From JBHENN01 sp046262015 (GTDB lineage Bacteria; Actinomycetota; CADDZG01; WHSQ01), in contig JBHENN010000118.1 of assembly GCA_046262015.1 (NCBI GenBank), positions 1 through 27,795 on the forward strand: a DNA stretch of 27,795 bases. Direction: 5' to 3'. A model generated the notes under the pieces. The model saw only the letters and a program-made list of their open reading frames with translations. It was not told the origin of the DNA and searched no databases. Both the position numbers and the translations under genes were made by a program. Below are positions 1-8,005 of the stretch, one piece after another. Numbering within the stretch: position 1 is the first letter of the stretch; each line of letters starts with the position of its first letter.

Positions 1-416
1 GGCGCCGAACGGTACGTGAGGAACTGCAAGATGGGTAGCAGACGCTTCCTAAGCGGCAGATCCTGCCTTCCGAAGTTGACGAAACTCGCTTCCCAGGGAA
101 CGACAGCTGCGCCGGCGAGACGTCCGGCTAAAAGCGCGTAGGGCGCGAGGAACTCCGGCGAAACGAGTGTGAGCTGCGGCCGCGCCTGTGCCAGGTAACT
201 CGCGAGGCTCTTTATGGAGCGCCGAGCGAAGTGCGTTCCCAACCTGACCTCGCGTGCGATCCCGATATTCGTGATGCCGCTCGGTCCTTCGAGGTAGACG
301 GCATCGAACGGAACGCCGATCTCGTTGAACCCCTTGATCAGCCACCGTGAGATGCGGACGAAGGCACCTCCCCCGGAGATACCCGTTACCAGCGCCACCC
401 TGGGACGGTCTAGCAT
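1..416 (-). CDS. glycosyltransferase, GT-B fold N-terminal part (runs off the left edge)
   Basis: The first 138 residues of a protein read leftward are visible. It opens MLDRPRVALVTGISGGGAF, a beta strand followed by a glycine-rich loop typical of the acceptor-binding half of GT-B glycosyltransferases, and later has a hydrophobic stretch ending in VSPEFLAPYALLAGRLAGAA. The C-terminal donor-binding half lies outside the window, so the family number cannot be fixed. The ATG is preceded by AGGAG eight bases upstream, and this site overlaps the TAG stop of the upstream glycosyltransferase, so the two are surely translated from one message. Neighbouring glycosyltransferases suggest a role in capsule or exopolysaccharide assembly in the cytoplasm; that is inference. 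Confidence 0.7.
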   Translation of the reverse strand, partial: MLDRPRVALVTGISGGGAFVRISRWLIKGFNEIGVPFDAVYLEGPSGITNIGIAREVRLGTHFARRSIKSLASYLAQARPQLTLVSPEFLAPYALLAGRLAGAAVVPWEASFVNFGRQDLPLRKRLLPILQFLTYRSA

Positions 417-427
417 CGATCAATCTC

Positions 428-1528
428 CTATATCGACAACGCGGCGAGCTGCTCCAGGTAGCGCTTGCCGACGCTTCGCCACGAAAACTCCGTGGTTGCA
501 GCGTCGCGCGCCCGCTGGCCCGTCTGGGGGCCGTACTTGTATGCCTCAGTTATCGCGCGCGCTAGTGACGCGGCGTCGGGATCAGCCAGGATCGCTGCTC
601 CGGTCTGGTGCAATGCGCGCCCAATGAACGTGCTTGAGGACGCGACGATCGGAAGCCCAACGGCCGCCGCTTCCGTGACCGCCATGCTGTGGGCGTCCCA
701 CCTGGAAGGGAACAGGAACAGGCTGGCTTCGGCGAGGACGTCCCACTTAGGCGGTCCATAGACCGGCGGCATGATCCGAATGGACTCACGTGCGTCGGCT
801 TCGTCTATCAGGCGAGCGAGCTTCTGCGCTTCGTGAGCGGATCCAGTCCCATACAGGCGCAGCTGACGCCGGTGAGTGCGAGGCAGTCGGATCCACGCCT
901 GCACCAGCAGATCCAAGCCCTTGCAGTCGATATCGATGCGGCCAAGCCAGACCGCGTACTGGCTATCTTCCCCCCGCCAAACGGCCCCCGCCGGGGCCTC
1001 TACACCGTTCGGTGCCACGATGACCTCCCCCGAGTAGCCAAGCTCTCGCAGGTGCTCCACCTGCTCAGGGAAGAACACGTGTACCGCTGCGGCAGCAGCA
1101 AGCGTGGGACGCTCCATCATGGTCCACCACAGCTGCTTCGGACCTCGATCCCGCCGCATGATCGTCGGGTCGTAAGCACCGTGCGGGGTCAACACGTAGG
1201 GAATGCTGGCGCGCCGCGCCGTCACGGCAGCGACGCGGTTATACGGTCGCCAACCCGAGTGCAAGACGAGTAGATCGCCGGCATTCAAGACGCTCTTGAG
1301 TCCATTCGGCACTTCAGTCGCTCCGCGTCCGAGCGTGCGGAGAGAGTCCCATTCCACGTGGGGTTCGTTCGCGTTCCAGCGCCCACCATTGCAGAGTACG
1401 AGCACTTTCTGCCCGTTAGCAGCAAGCGCTCGCGCCCAACCGCGAACTGATGTCGCCACACCTCCCTCGCTCAAGGCGTGCGCGTAGCAGCTGACGAATC
1501 GCCTCGTACTTGCGGCCTCCGTAGGCAT
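428..1528 (-). CDS. glycosyltransferase family 4 protein
   Basis: This is a 366-residue GT-B enzyme expected to move a sugar from a nucleotide donor to a growing glycan at the inner face of the membrane. The N-terminus has LSEGGVATSVRGWARAL (about residues 19-35), the glycine-rich acceptor loop. The middle has LTPHGAYDP and VIVAPNGVEAP, the C-terminal domain begins AVWLGRIDIDCKGLDLL, and the donor-site region is FPSRWDAHSMAVTEAAAVGLP near residues 273-293, with the usual conserved glutamate at about 286. An ATG 51 bases further upstream (1579) is in frame, but it would put the start inside CATG shared with the divergent gene. The start at 1528 has a TACGCT hexamer seven bases upstream and gives a more usual N-terminus. 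Sugar specificity cannot be read from sequence. Confidence 0.85.
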   Translation of the reverse strand: MPTEAASTRRFVSCYAHALSEGGVATSVRGWARALAANGQKVLVLCNGGRWNANEPHVEWDSLRTLGRGATEVPNGLKSVLNAGDLLVLHSGWRPYNRVAAVTARRASIPYVLTPHGAYDPTIMRRDRGPKQLWWTMMERPTLAAAAAVHVFFPEQVEHLRELGYSGEVIVAPNGVEAPAGAVWRGEDSQYAVWLGRIDIDCKGLDLLVQAWIRLPRTHRRQLRLYGTGSAHEAQKLARLIDEADARESIRIMPPVYGPPKWDVLAEASLFLFPSRWDAHSMAVTEAAAVGLPIVASSSTFIGRALHQTGAAILADPDAASLARAITEAYKYGPQTGQRARDAATTEFSWRSVGKRYLEQLAALSI

Positions 1529-1535
1529 CAACTGG

Positions 1536-1541
1536 AGCGTA
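1536..1541 (-). promoter_or_regulatory. candidate -10 (TACGCT) for a leaderless glycosyltransferase message
   Basis: On the minus strand TACGCT lies seven bases before the ATG at 1528, and there is no Shine-Dalgarno sequence. This fits the TANNNT pattern of leaderless promoters seen at several other genes here. No clear -35 is visible. Confidence 0.3.
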
Positions 1542-1577
1542 GCCGCAGGGCAAGGCGATCCGTAGTAGTAGAGAGGC

Positions 1578-2534
1578 ATGAGCTACAGTCCAATTGTCAC
1601 AATCGTGACTCCTGTCTACAACGGGGCCGAATCGATCGAGTCGTGCCTCAACTCAGTGGCTGCTCAGACCTACGGGGCGATAGAGCACATCATTGTCGAT
1701 GGGGGGTCGACCGACGGCACGCTGAGCATCGTGAAGTCATTCGCAGCGCGGTACCCCTTGACGTGGATCAGCGAGCCGGACAAAGGCATGTACGATGCGA
1801 TCAACAAGGGGATGACACGGGCATCCGGGACCTTCGTCGGCTACCTCAATTGCGACGATCAGTATCTTCCGTGGACGGTGGAGACCGCTGCGACCGCGCT
1901 CGCCGCGGGATACGACCTGGTGTACGGGGATCTCGCGTCGATAGACCTTCGCGGTGATCGTCCTGCGTTGTACCCGCACTTCTACCCCCCATTCTCGGCT
2001 CGCTACTACACGTACTCAGCGACGCTCGGACAGCCAACGGTGTTCTGGACGAACGATCTTGCAGAGCGGATCGGCCCGTTCGACACCAGCTTCCGCCTGG
2101 TCGGAGACCACGAGTACTGGTTGCGAGCAGCGGCAGCGGGAGCCTCGCTTATCCATATCGACGAGATCCTGGCGCTCCAGTTGGAGCACGGCGGCACCCT
2201 CCGGGAGCGGTTTCCGAGGGAGTTACAGGAGGAGCTAGCGCGGGTTCGCCGTCGCTATGCCACGTTCGGTGGCCCGCCGCCCAGTTCGCTGGTGCAGGGA
2301 GCGCGCCGGCGTCTGCGCTGGCGGTGGTACCAATCACAGTTCATCGCGGCGGGGATGTGGAAGAAGCCGCGCAAGTGGCCGAGATTCATGCGGTTTCTCG
2401 ACCAGAACTGCATCCGCGTAGACCCGCGAGGGCTGTTGTGGTATCTGCTGCCAGGCCCGATACGCCCCCGGACGGCTTCGTTACTCGACGCAGATCGATT
2501 CCGTGACGCCGTCGCTCGCGCCTCGCGCAGCTGA
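1578..2534 (+). CDS. glycosyltransferase family 2 protein (GT-A fold)
   Basis: A 318-residue protein with a textbook GT2 N-terminal domain: VTIVTPVYNGAESIESCLNS at 7-26, IIVDGGSTDGTLSIV at 38-52 (nucleotide-binding aspartates), EPDKGMYDAINKGM near 66-79, and the metal-binding NCDDQ at 91-95. The EPDKGxYDAxNKG signature is common in WcaA/WbbD-like enzymes that add sugars to a lipid-linked glycan. A later H-E-Y-W segment (GDHEYWLRAA) is the usual acceptor/base region. The C-terminal 90 residues are basic and carry several tryptophans, possibly for membrane association. It is divergent from the GT4 gene, with start sites about 50 bases apart. No strong ribosome site is seen (GAGAGG sits only one base from the ATG). 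Confidence 0.85.
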   Translation: MSYSPIVTIVTPVYNGAESIESCLNSVAAQTYGAIEHIIVDGGSTDGTLSIVKSFAARYPLTWISEPDKGMYDAINKGMTRASGTFVGYLNCDDQYLPWTVETAATALAAGYDLVYGDLASIDLRGDRPALYPHFYPPFSARYYTYSATLGQPTVFWTNDLAERIGPFDTSFRLVGDHEYWLRAAAAGASLIHIDEILALQLEHGGTLRERFPRELQEELARVRRRYATFGGPPPSSLVQGARRRLRWRWYQSQFIAAGMWKKPRKWPRFMRFLDQNCIRVDPRGLLWYLLPGPIRPRTASLLDADRFRDAVARASRS

Positions 2535-2682
2535 ACTTGAGTCACCGCTGATCGCGGCGATCCTGACCGGCGACGGCTTCGGGGGCGCCTTCACGAGCTC
2601 CACGGGTCCGGCGATGCTTTCGTGGGGCGGAGATCCGGAGTGGCTCCGGCTGCGCGGGTTCGCCACTTCAAAGGCCGATCTG

Positions 2683-3960
2683 CTAGTTCCCTTCGACCGG
2701 CACATCTCGCCGTCCGTCGGCGGCTGGAAGCGGTGTGGGTAGGTCAGCAGGCACGGCGAACTCTGCCGTCACGAGGCCTCGCTCCGCCGCTTCACTAAGG
2801 ACGCGACGCACCGTCTCGAGACGCCGAGCGAGAGTGAACTCCAGACCGCGCTCGCGCGCGTGACGCCGGAGTGTTGATGCGCTGTCTAACGCTGCGGCTA
2901 GATCCTCTATCACCTGCTCGACCGAGGTCGGTTGTACTGCGATACCGGCGTCTCCTACGAGGATAGGTGGGCCGCCTCGGTCGATGCAGACGACTGGAAG
3001 GGAGCACGCGAGAGCCTCAACGACCGCAAGAGGCGCGTCATCGTGGAGACTTGGGAACAGCAATACGTCAGCCTCCTGCTGCATGAGCCGCAGCACCTCG
3101 TCCCGCGACTGCTGCCCGAGCAGTCGAACCCGATCCTCGATCCCGAGCCCTCTGACTATCTGCTCTAGCCGCTGTTCCTCTGGTCCGGATCCGCAAACGA
3201 GCAGATGCCACCCCTTCGTCTTTGCCACGGTTTGCACTGCAAGATGTGCCCCCTTCCACGCGATCAGGCGGCCAACGAACACGGCGCGCGATGGCGACCG
3301 GCCGGCGGCTCGTCCTTCGTGTGGAGCTTCCTCCAGAATCGCGTGTTGGAGCACAATCGTCTTCCCGCGGTGGCGCCTTGGAAGCCACTGGCGTGTTTCG
3401 TGGTTCTGGACCAGGATCAGAGATGCCTGGCTCCAGGCGACTCTCGCGAATGGGTTCACGGTTCTCCCTACAGTTCGGATAACAGCGCGTGCGATCTCGA
3501 CCGCGATTCCTCGCCAGCCCAGAGATGTAAGAAGACCGGCCGGCGGCCCAAGTGTTCCCCCGACGGGCCCATACACGAACGGGCCCCCACCCAACGGGAT
3601 GATCGAACCAAGCGCCGCGTTCGCGATCGTCAGATGCCACACTAGCTGCACTCCTTGCTCACGCTGAAGCTTCCGCACCGCTATCGCCGCGCCCACCTGC
3701 CAAAGCAGGGAATAGAGACGCATCCCGCGCATCCCTCGCTTCCAGGAGCGCGCCCAGGGCGGCAGATCGGTGTATACGAAATGAAGATTCGACTCCTCCG
3801 GTAGACGCTCGAGCGCAGCTTCGATCACGTCGCGGTTGTTACTGCGGGTGATGACGTATGTCTCGTGCATCCGAGCGATCATCCGGACCCAGCCCCACCC
3901 GGCACCAGGCTCTGAGCCCTTGCCTGGCTCGCACGCGTAGGCGACGACGACGATCTTCAA
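2683..3960 (-). CDS. glycosyltransferase family 4 protein
   Basis: A 425-residue GT-B enzyme. The N-terminal acceptor domain has ACEPGKGSEPGAGWGWV at 9-25, a signature of a GT4 subgroup found in exopolysaccharide clusters. The linker contains YGPVGGTLGPP (130-140), the donor domain starts AVFVGRLIAWKGAHLAVQ (226-243), then LLVCGSGPE, and SLHDDAPLAVVEALACSLPVV (304-324) with the conserved E315. The start is a TTG that overlaps the TGA stop of the upstream kinase fusion (TTGA), implying translational coupling. The last 25 residues are proline-rich and probably disordered. It converges on the GT2 gene; the 148 bases between them (2535-2682) show no convincing gene or terminator. The role in capsule or exopolysaccharide synthesis is inferred from context. 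Confidence 0.83.
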   Translation of the reverse strand: MKIVVVAYACEPGKGSEPGAGWGWVRMIARMHETYVITRSNNRDVIEAALERLPEESNLHFVYTDLPPWARSWKRGMRGMRLYSLLWQVGAAIAVRKLQREQGVQLVWHLTIANAALGSIIPLGGGPFVYGPVGGTLGPPAGLLTSLGWRGIAVEIARAVIRTVGRTVNPFARVAWSQASLILVQNHETRQWLPRRHRGKTIVLQHAILEEAPHEGRAAGRSPSRAVFVGRLIAWKGAHLAVQTVAKTKGWHLLVCGSGPEEQRLEQIVRGLGIEDRVRLLGQQSRDEVLRLMQQEADVLLFPSLHDDAPLAVVEALACSLPVVCIDRGGPPILVGDAGIAVQPTSVEQVIEDLAAALDSASTLRRHARERGLEFTLARRLETVRRVLSEAAERGLVTAEFAVPADLPTPLPAADGRRDVPVEGN

Positions 3961-6128
3961 CCGATGCTCGACTCGATCGTGGCCAGTAGTGCGTCCCGCA
4001 CGTGCAGCGCGCGCCGAGCTTCATCCTGCGTCGGGTCGAGACGGGCGCGAGTTTCGTGGAGGTAGTCCGCGAGCGCGGTGGGGCCCGGCAGCGGAACGCC
4101 GGCGGCGTCACAGTAAGCCGATACCGCATCGCCGGCGGGTCCGGTTCCATGCAGCGCTCTCAGAAGATCGGCCTGGCTCGGGTTCCCGAGGAGCGCATGC
4201 GCTTGAACCAGGTAGTGGAAAAGGTCGAAGTACGGGCTCCCACCTAGCACCGCTTCTTCCCAGTCCACGAGCAGCCAGCCATCGTCAGTCCGCAAGAGGT
4301 TCCACGGCGCGGCATCGCCGTGCGAAGCGCCTGAGGGTGCTGCATGGGAAAGAGTTCCCAGTGCCGCGGCAACCTGCGAAGGCAGCTGCCACGGCCTCAC
4401 CCGCGGTCGCCACGAGCGGGCCCGCAGTACAAGAACGCCCTCATCCTGGTCGAGGATCTCCGGCGGGTCGATCCCGGCCGGCAACAGGGCTCCCAGCTGG
4501 ACGATGTTTTCGGCTTCCCGCCTGAGCGCGCTTCGCCCCGGCTCTTCCAGAGCCACCTTTACCAGTGCACGTGCACGACCTGTGCGCTCGCCGGTGAGAA
4601 CCAGATACCGACCGGGGTGATTCGCGCGTGCGACTGCGGTCCACCCGTGCCGTGGGATGTACGGGGCGATCAGCTCGCGGACGAGACGCGGCGGCGCGGT
4701 GCTTCTGGTGCTGGCCTTCGCACAGCCCAACGAGGCGGCAGCTTTCGCTGCCTGCCAGGCGAGCAACGCTCGGGTCGTCATAGGTTGATGGATCGCGAGA
4801 GACGCCTTTGCCACAGCGCGAGGCCCTCGCGGCAACCACCACCTTCGACTCTCACCAGGCGAATACCATCCGTGCGCTACGCGACTGATCGCACGTTGCT
4901 CGAGCCACTCCGCAACCGCGCAAGACGCTGCCTCGGCCACCTGCTCAGGGCTCTGCTCTACGTCCACCACCCTTCGGCTCCTCCATCGCCCACGCAACCG
5001 CTTCCAATGCTCGTTCTGCCGCTCGATTTCCTGCGAGGTCAGCTCCGGCTTGCGCTCCATCAGTGTGGCCGCGGAGCCATCGAGCAGGAGGAACACGTCG
5101 GGTCGCGGGAGGGTTCTGCCCAGCGCCCTGATCAGCAGCTTGGGCGGGTCGATGCGATAGCGGCGCGGATCGACGATCAGATCGTCCCATCCTCGTTCGA
5201 CCACGACCAGCTGTGTCCGCACCTTCCGCGACCACCACGCGCTCCAGCCACCGATGAAGAAGTCCGCCCAGTAGTAAAGAAGAAGACCGGTGGAGAGAAA
5301 AGATCCGTGCGTCTCGCGGCCGTGAGGGGTCGTCGCGTCGGGCTCCGGTTTGCGGACGACCTCCCCGGCTCGCGGAAGCACACCAGGACGCCAGTGGTAC
5401 GCGCACGTTTCGCGGAACAAAGGTGCGAGATCGTTCATCAAAGCGGCTCTAACCATTGACTTGCCCGCCCCATCCGGTCCGGCGAGGACTACGAGCGCCC
5501 CCGTCGGGTACCGCAACCGTGACCCGAGACGAACCAGCGTCGCTGCGGCCACGTGGAGCGCCCGATCAGGTCTGTGAACCCTCTGTAAACGCTGAGCGTT
5601 CCGCGCCTGCCTGAGAAGTCGTTCTGACGGCGCGCTTCCCACAGGAACCACAGAGATCGCGCGCCCAACGCGCGTCCCAAAGACCTGTCTCAGGACCTGG
5701 TCGAAGCGGGGCCGATCGCGATCGCGCAGAGTGGCGATGGCGTTCCACCCCTCGATCGAGCGATCCTGCTTCACCGTCCTCTTCGCAGCCAGATACGCCG
5801 CTTTGATCGCATCCTTCGTGTGTTGTGGAAGCTCTTCGGTCAGATGTCTCGTGCTGAAGCCGTACTTGCCCAGAGCGAGAGGATCCTCCAACGTGTCGAT
5901 CTTGACGATGTAGCGGTGGTGATCGAGCCACCAGTGGTAGCCGGTGATGTCGTACTGGATGAGTTGGCGAAGGTGCCAGTCGCGAGGAAGACGTAGCGGC
6001 CACGACTTGTCCGTGTCCGCGATGGCACAGTCGACGTCGCCCTCGTCGAGGTCACGCGGCATGTTCAGGATCTCGGCACGAGTGCCTACGAGGGCCAGAA
6101 CCTCCCGCACTTCAACAGCCGTCGTCAC
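3957..6128 (-). CDS. nucleotidyltransferase-like / thymidylate-kinase-like / APH-like kinase fusion
   Basis: A 723-residue three-part protein. Residues 1-200 contain GDVDCAIAD (30-38), which resembles the GxD-containing loop of nucleotidyltransferases (tentative). Residues 211-410 are a P-loop kinase: Walker A AGPDGAGKS (216-224), VVVERGWDDLIVDPRRY (308-324) in place of the thymidylate kinase DRY segment, and LLLDGSAATLMERKPELT (347-364) as the strand plus LID-like basic region. Residues 480-723 look like an aminoglycoside-phosphotransferase/choline-kinase fold: VKVALEE (523-529) with the ATP-contact lysine, SHGDAAPWNLL (602-612) as the Brenner motif, and LVDWEEA (620-626) as the metal site. 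The GTG start has TAGCCT seven bases upstream. A much longer in-frame extension exists upstream but reads as non-protein composition and overlaps the membrane gene. The substrate is unknown; its place in a glycan locus suggests a sugar or nucleoside phosphate. Confidence 0.72.
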   Translation of the reverse strand: MTTAVEVREVLALVGTRAEILNMPRDLDEGDVDCAIADTDKSWPLRLPRDWHLRQLIQYDITGYHWWLDHHRYIVKIDTLEDPLALGKYGFSTRHLTEELPQHTKDAIKAAYLAAKRTVKQDRSIEGWNAIATLRDRDRPRFDQVLRQVFGTRVGRAISVVPVGSAPSERLLRQARNAQRLQRVHRPDRALHVAAATLVRLGSRLRYPTGALVVLAGPDGAGKSMVRAALMNDLAPLFRETCAYHWRPGVLPRAGEVVRKPEPDATTPHGRETHGSFLSTGLLLYYWADFFIGGWSAWWSRKVRTQLVVVERGWDDLIVDPRRYRIDPPKLLIRALGRTLPRPDVFLLLDGSAATLMERKPELTSQEIERQNEHWKRLRGRWRSRRVVDVEQSPEQVAEAASCAVAEWLEQRAISRVAHGWYSPGESRRWWLPRGPRAVAKASLAIHQPMTTRALLAWQAAKAAASLGCAKASTRSTAPPRLVRELIAPYIPRHGWTAVARANHPGRYLVLTGERTGRARALVKVALEEPGRSALRREAENIVQLGALLPAGIDPPEILDQDEGVLVLRARSWRPRVRPWQLPSQVAAALGTLSHAAPSGASHGDAAPWNLLRTDDGWLLVDWEEAVLGGSPYFDLFHYLVQAHALLGNPSQADLLRALHGTGPAGDAVSAYCDAAGVPLPGPTALADYLHETRARLDPTQDEARRALHVRDALLATIESSIG

Positions 6129-6135
6129 GCGTAGA

Positions 6136-6141
6136 AGGCTA
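6136..6141 (-). promoter_or_regulatory. candidate -10 (TAGCCT) for the kinase-fusion gene
   Basis: TAGCCT on the minus strand ends seven bases before the GTG at 6128, with no Shine-Dalgarno in between. The same hexamer precedes the starts at 11431 and 14482 and lies upstream of 7961. It supports the chosen GTG start. Confidence 0.35.
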
Positions 6142-6172
6142 CGGCTTTCGTTGACCTGCCGTTCCTTCGCTC

Positions 6173-6760
6173 CTAGAGCGCTGCGGACAACGCGATTGCC
6201 ACGATGGCCACCAGAACGGCCACGTTGAGACCGCGCAATCGCCTCTGGAGCCGGGAGTCCTCGAGATCTGCTACGGGTCCACCGACTTCCTCGCGTCCCC
6301 GGCCCACGACACCGACCGCGACTGCTCGTGAGAAGCCGAAGCTGGCACACATGGCGGCTCCGGCGAGCCAACTCCCGGACACGATCGTCGCCGCGACGAC
6401 TCCGACGTAGGTCCCGAATCGGAGGAACGTGAAGAAGCCCACTCCCAGGCCGAGTCCGTACAAGAGGGCCGCGACGGGGGGAGAGTAGAAGGTGCGCCAC
6501 CAGTCGGGGACCTGGCGCTTGCGATCGAACAGCGGGATCGGCGCCCCGAACGCCTCTCGAAGGAAGTACAGGGCCGCAACCGCTGCGAGGACTACCAACC
6601 CGGCGTCACCCCACGGCGCGCCGAGCAGGGCGCCGAGACCGCCCAGGGCGGCACCGAACAACGCCGCCGAGAGAGTTGCGCCCAAGGTATGCAGCGCGAC
6701 GTCTCGCCAGAAAAACCCTCTCCGTCCCCCGTGGACCGCGGGGGTGATGGTTTCCACCAT
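6173..6760 (-). CDS. integral membrane protein of the MauA/MauD-like cluster, function unknown
   Basis: A 195-residue protein with about five hydrophobic segments: roughly residues 20-48, 53-70, 90-112, 114-140 and 178-195. Between segments 2 and 3 is a basic loop with FDRKRQVPDWWRTFYSPP. Small-residue-rich stretches (GLGLGVGFFTFLRFG, CASFGFSRAVAVG) recall the packing of CcdA/TauE-like transporters, but there is no redox cysteine pair, so I do not assign that family. It is the last gene of the leftward operon; TGAGG, which contains the stop codon of the preceding small ORF, lies seven bases before its ATG. A job in export, anchoring or electron delivery for the MauA-like protein is inference from position only. 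Confidence 0.75.
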   Translation of the reverse strand: MVETITPAVHGGRRGFFWRDVALHTLGATLSAALFGAALGGLGALLGAPWGDAGLVVLAAVAALYFLREAFGAPIPLFDRKRQVPDWWRTFYSPPVAALLYGLGLGVGFFTFLRFGTYVGVVAATIVSGSWLAGAAMCASFGFSRAVAVGVVGRGREEVGGPVADLEDSRLQRRLRGLNVAVLVAIVAIALSAAL

Positions 6761-6769
6761 CGAGAGGCC

Positions 6770-6847
6770 TCAGGGACTGAAGAGCGTCGATACTCCCGCC
6801 ACCGCCGACGCGATCACGAGCGTCACCAGGACCGGGGTCGTCAGCAC
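6770..6847 (-). CDS. possible 25-residue single-span membrane peptide
   Basis: A GTG inside the last codons of the MauA-like gene opens a 25-codon frame of almost pure hydrophobic residues: TTPVLVTLVIASAVAGVSTL flanked by short polar ends. Its TGA forms part of the TGAGG ribosome site of the next gene, and its start overlaps the preceding stop region, the arrangement expected of a coupled operon member. Without comparative data it could be chance; the frame is short and its GTG has no Shine-Dalgarno of its own. Confidence 0.4.
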   Translation of the reverse strand: MLTTPVLVTLVIASAVAGVSTLFSP

Positions 6848-7371
6848 CTGGTGTTCGTATCCCGGTAGGCGATGCAGAAGACCCTGCGGCCGCTGTGGCA
6901 GTAGCCGGTCACCGACGCGTCTCCGTTGATCCGGATCGGCGAGTACGAGCAGCAGTCGTGGATCCGGCGGATGCGGCCCCCGCAGCAGCGGCTCCAGCCG
7001 CCGCCGTAGACCGGGTTGCCGGTGTACGGGTACCGCTCGGGCACGACCACCTCGCACACCTTGCGGCGGGTCTGGCTTCGCGACGTGTACGCCTGCCCGT
7101 CGTCGTCGACCGGGTAGCCGAACTTGGGATGCAAGGGAAAGCCGTATCGGTCGATGCGCGTCCGGGGTGCGTACGGATGCGGGCACGAGTTGGTCGTGAA
7201 CGTGTGGCCGCAGATGTGGTACGCCTCGGCGCGCCCCGGGCGCAGCGCGACCGCGACCAGCGGGCCGCCGACGAGCGCGACGAACCCGGTTCCGAGCCTC
7301 CCGAGGAACGAGCGCCGCGAGGTGCCGTTCGCGAGCGATACCGAGAGCTGCTCAACCTCACGCTCGAGCAT
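6841..7371 (-). CDS. MauA-like (methylamine dehydrogenase light-chain-like) Tat-exported cysteine-rich protein
   Basis: A 176-residue protein. The leader has a twin-arginine motif TSRRSFLGRLG (17-27), a hydrophobic core and a likely AEA cleavage near residue 50, so it is probably exported folded by Tat. The mature part has ten cysteines at 54, 63, 106, 129, 130, 140, 141, 158, 166 and 176, enough for five disulfides. The pattern WSRCCGG...DCCSYSP...INGDASVTGYC...FCIAYRD resembles the light chain family (the IAYRD segment also occurs in MauA). True MauA builds tryptophan tryptophylquinone from two tryptophans; here W126 is the only tryptophan, so that cofactor cannot form. Its ATG overlaps the MauD-like stop (TGATG). 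No MauB heavy chain or MauG is nearby. The family call rests on pattern plus the MauD/MauE neighbours; the activity is unknown. Confidence 0.72.
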   Translation of the reverse strand: MLEREVEQLSVSLANGTSRRSFLGRLGTGFVALVGGPLVAVALRPGRAEAYHICGHTFTTNSCPHPYAPRTRIDRYGFPLHPKFGYPVDDDGQAYTSRSQTRRKVCEVVVPERYPYTGNPVYGGGWSRCCGGRIRRIHDCCSYSPIRINGDASVTGYCHSGRRVFCIAYRDTNTRC

Positions 7372-7961
7372 CAGTGCGCCTCGGTTCCCACGGTCGGCTG
7401 CTCGAGGCGACGGCGCGCGGTCGCGACCAGGCCCTCCATCTGCTCGAGGTTGTTGACCGTCCCCTTGGCGCGCACGATGCCGTCGTCGCCGACGACGAGG
7501 AGGTAGGGGGTCCCGGGGATGTCGTAAGGGCGGACCGCGGCGACCCCGGCGATCAGCGGCGCGCCGAGGCGGTGGTCGCGGTACGCGGAAGCCGTCTCGG
7601 CCGCATCGAGATCTGTGACTACGTAGGGATCGAGGTCGTGGGCGCGCGCGATCGCCGGGAGCGCCGGCAGGACGTCCTCGCACGTGCGGCAACCGGGCGA
7701 CACGAACAGCAAGAGCCGGTCCTCGCCCGGTCCCCCGATGACCGCGGGGCGGCCGTCCGCGGCGGTAACCTCCACTGGGGGTAGGACCTCTCCGAGCGGA
7801 GGACCCTCGTCGTCCATCTCCAGGGCGCCGCGTGGCCCGAGCCTCAGGTGCAGCGTGCCGATCTGGCGGGCGAGCGCGACCACGACGACGCATAGGGCGA
7901 GCACCACCAACCACAACACGACGTACGACGCCGCCCACCAACCGTCCACGCCGTGCCTCAC
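7371..7961 (-). CDS. mauD: MauD-like membrane-anchored thioredoxin-fold protein
   Basis: A 196-residue protein with one N-terminal membrane segment (about 12-32), the short GPRGALEM element (42-49) typical of MauD proteins just after the anchor, then an extracytoplasmic thioredoxin-like domain with the redox motif C91-R-T-C94 in FVSPGCRTC and a cis-proline motif GTPY (150-153). MauD in methylotrophs is needed, with MauE, to form or isomerise the disulfides of the MauA light chain. Here the stop overlaps the start of the MauA-like gene, so that protein is the obvious substrate. The GTG start is set by GAGGAG seven bases upstream. The gene is divergent from the MauE-like gene. The symbol means family resemblance only, since methylamine oxidation is not supported. 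Confidence 0.8.
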   Translation of the reverse strand: MRHGVDGWWAASYVVLWLVVLALCVVVVALARQIGTLHLRLGPRGALEMDDEGPPLGEVLPPVEVTAADGRPAVIGGPGEDRLLLFVSPGCRTCEDVLPALPAIARAHDLDPYVVTDLDAAETASAYRDHRLGAPLIAGVAAVRPYDIPGTPYLLVVGDDGIVRAKGTVNNLEQMEGLVATARRRLEQPTVGTEAH

Positions 7962-7985
7962 CTCTGCTCTCCTCGGCTGCGCGAA

Positions 7986-7991
7986 AGGCTA
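7986..7991 (-). promoter_or_regulatory. candidate -10 (TAGCCT) for the mauD-like operon
   Basis: On the minus strand TAGCCT lies 24 bases before the GTG at 7961, leaving room for a short leader containing GAGGAG. It lies in the 56-base divergent spacer opposite the TAGGCT of the mauE-like gene. No good -35 is seen. Confidence 0.3.
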
Positions 7992-8005
7992 CTGCCACCC
8001 TCTCG

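Noticed and set aside
2503..2742. 79-codon rightward frame between the GT2 and GT4 genes
   Set aside because: It overlaps both neighbours, has no ribosome site and no recognised motif. It cannot be excluded, but evidence is too thin for a gene call.
6129..6500. Upstream extension of the kinase-fusion frame by 124 codons
   Set aside because: The added residues are arginine/serine/glycine-rich shadow sequence overlapping the membrane protein gene on the same strand in another frame; the GTG at 6128 with TAGCCT upstream is a better start.
6841..7961. Functional methylamine dehydrogenase
   Set aside because: Only one tryptophan in the light-chain-like protein, and no heavy chain, MauG or amicyanin gene in the window.
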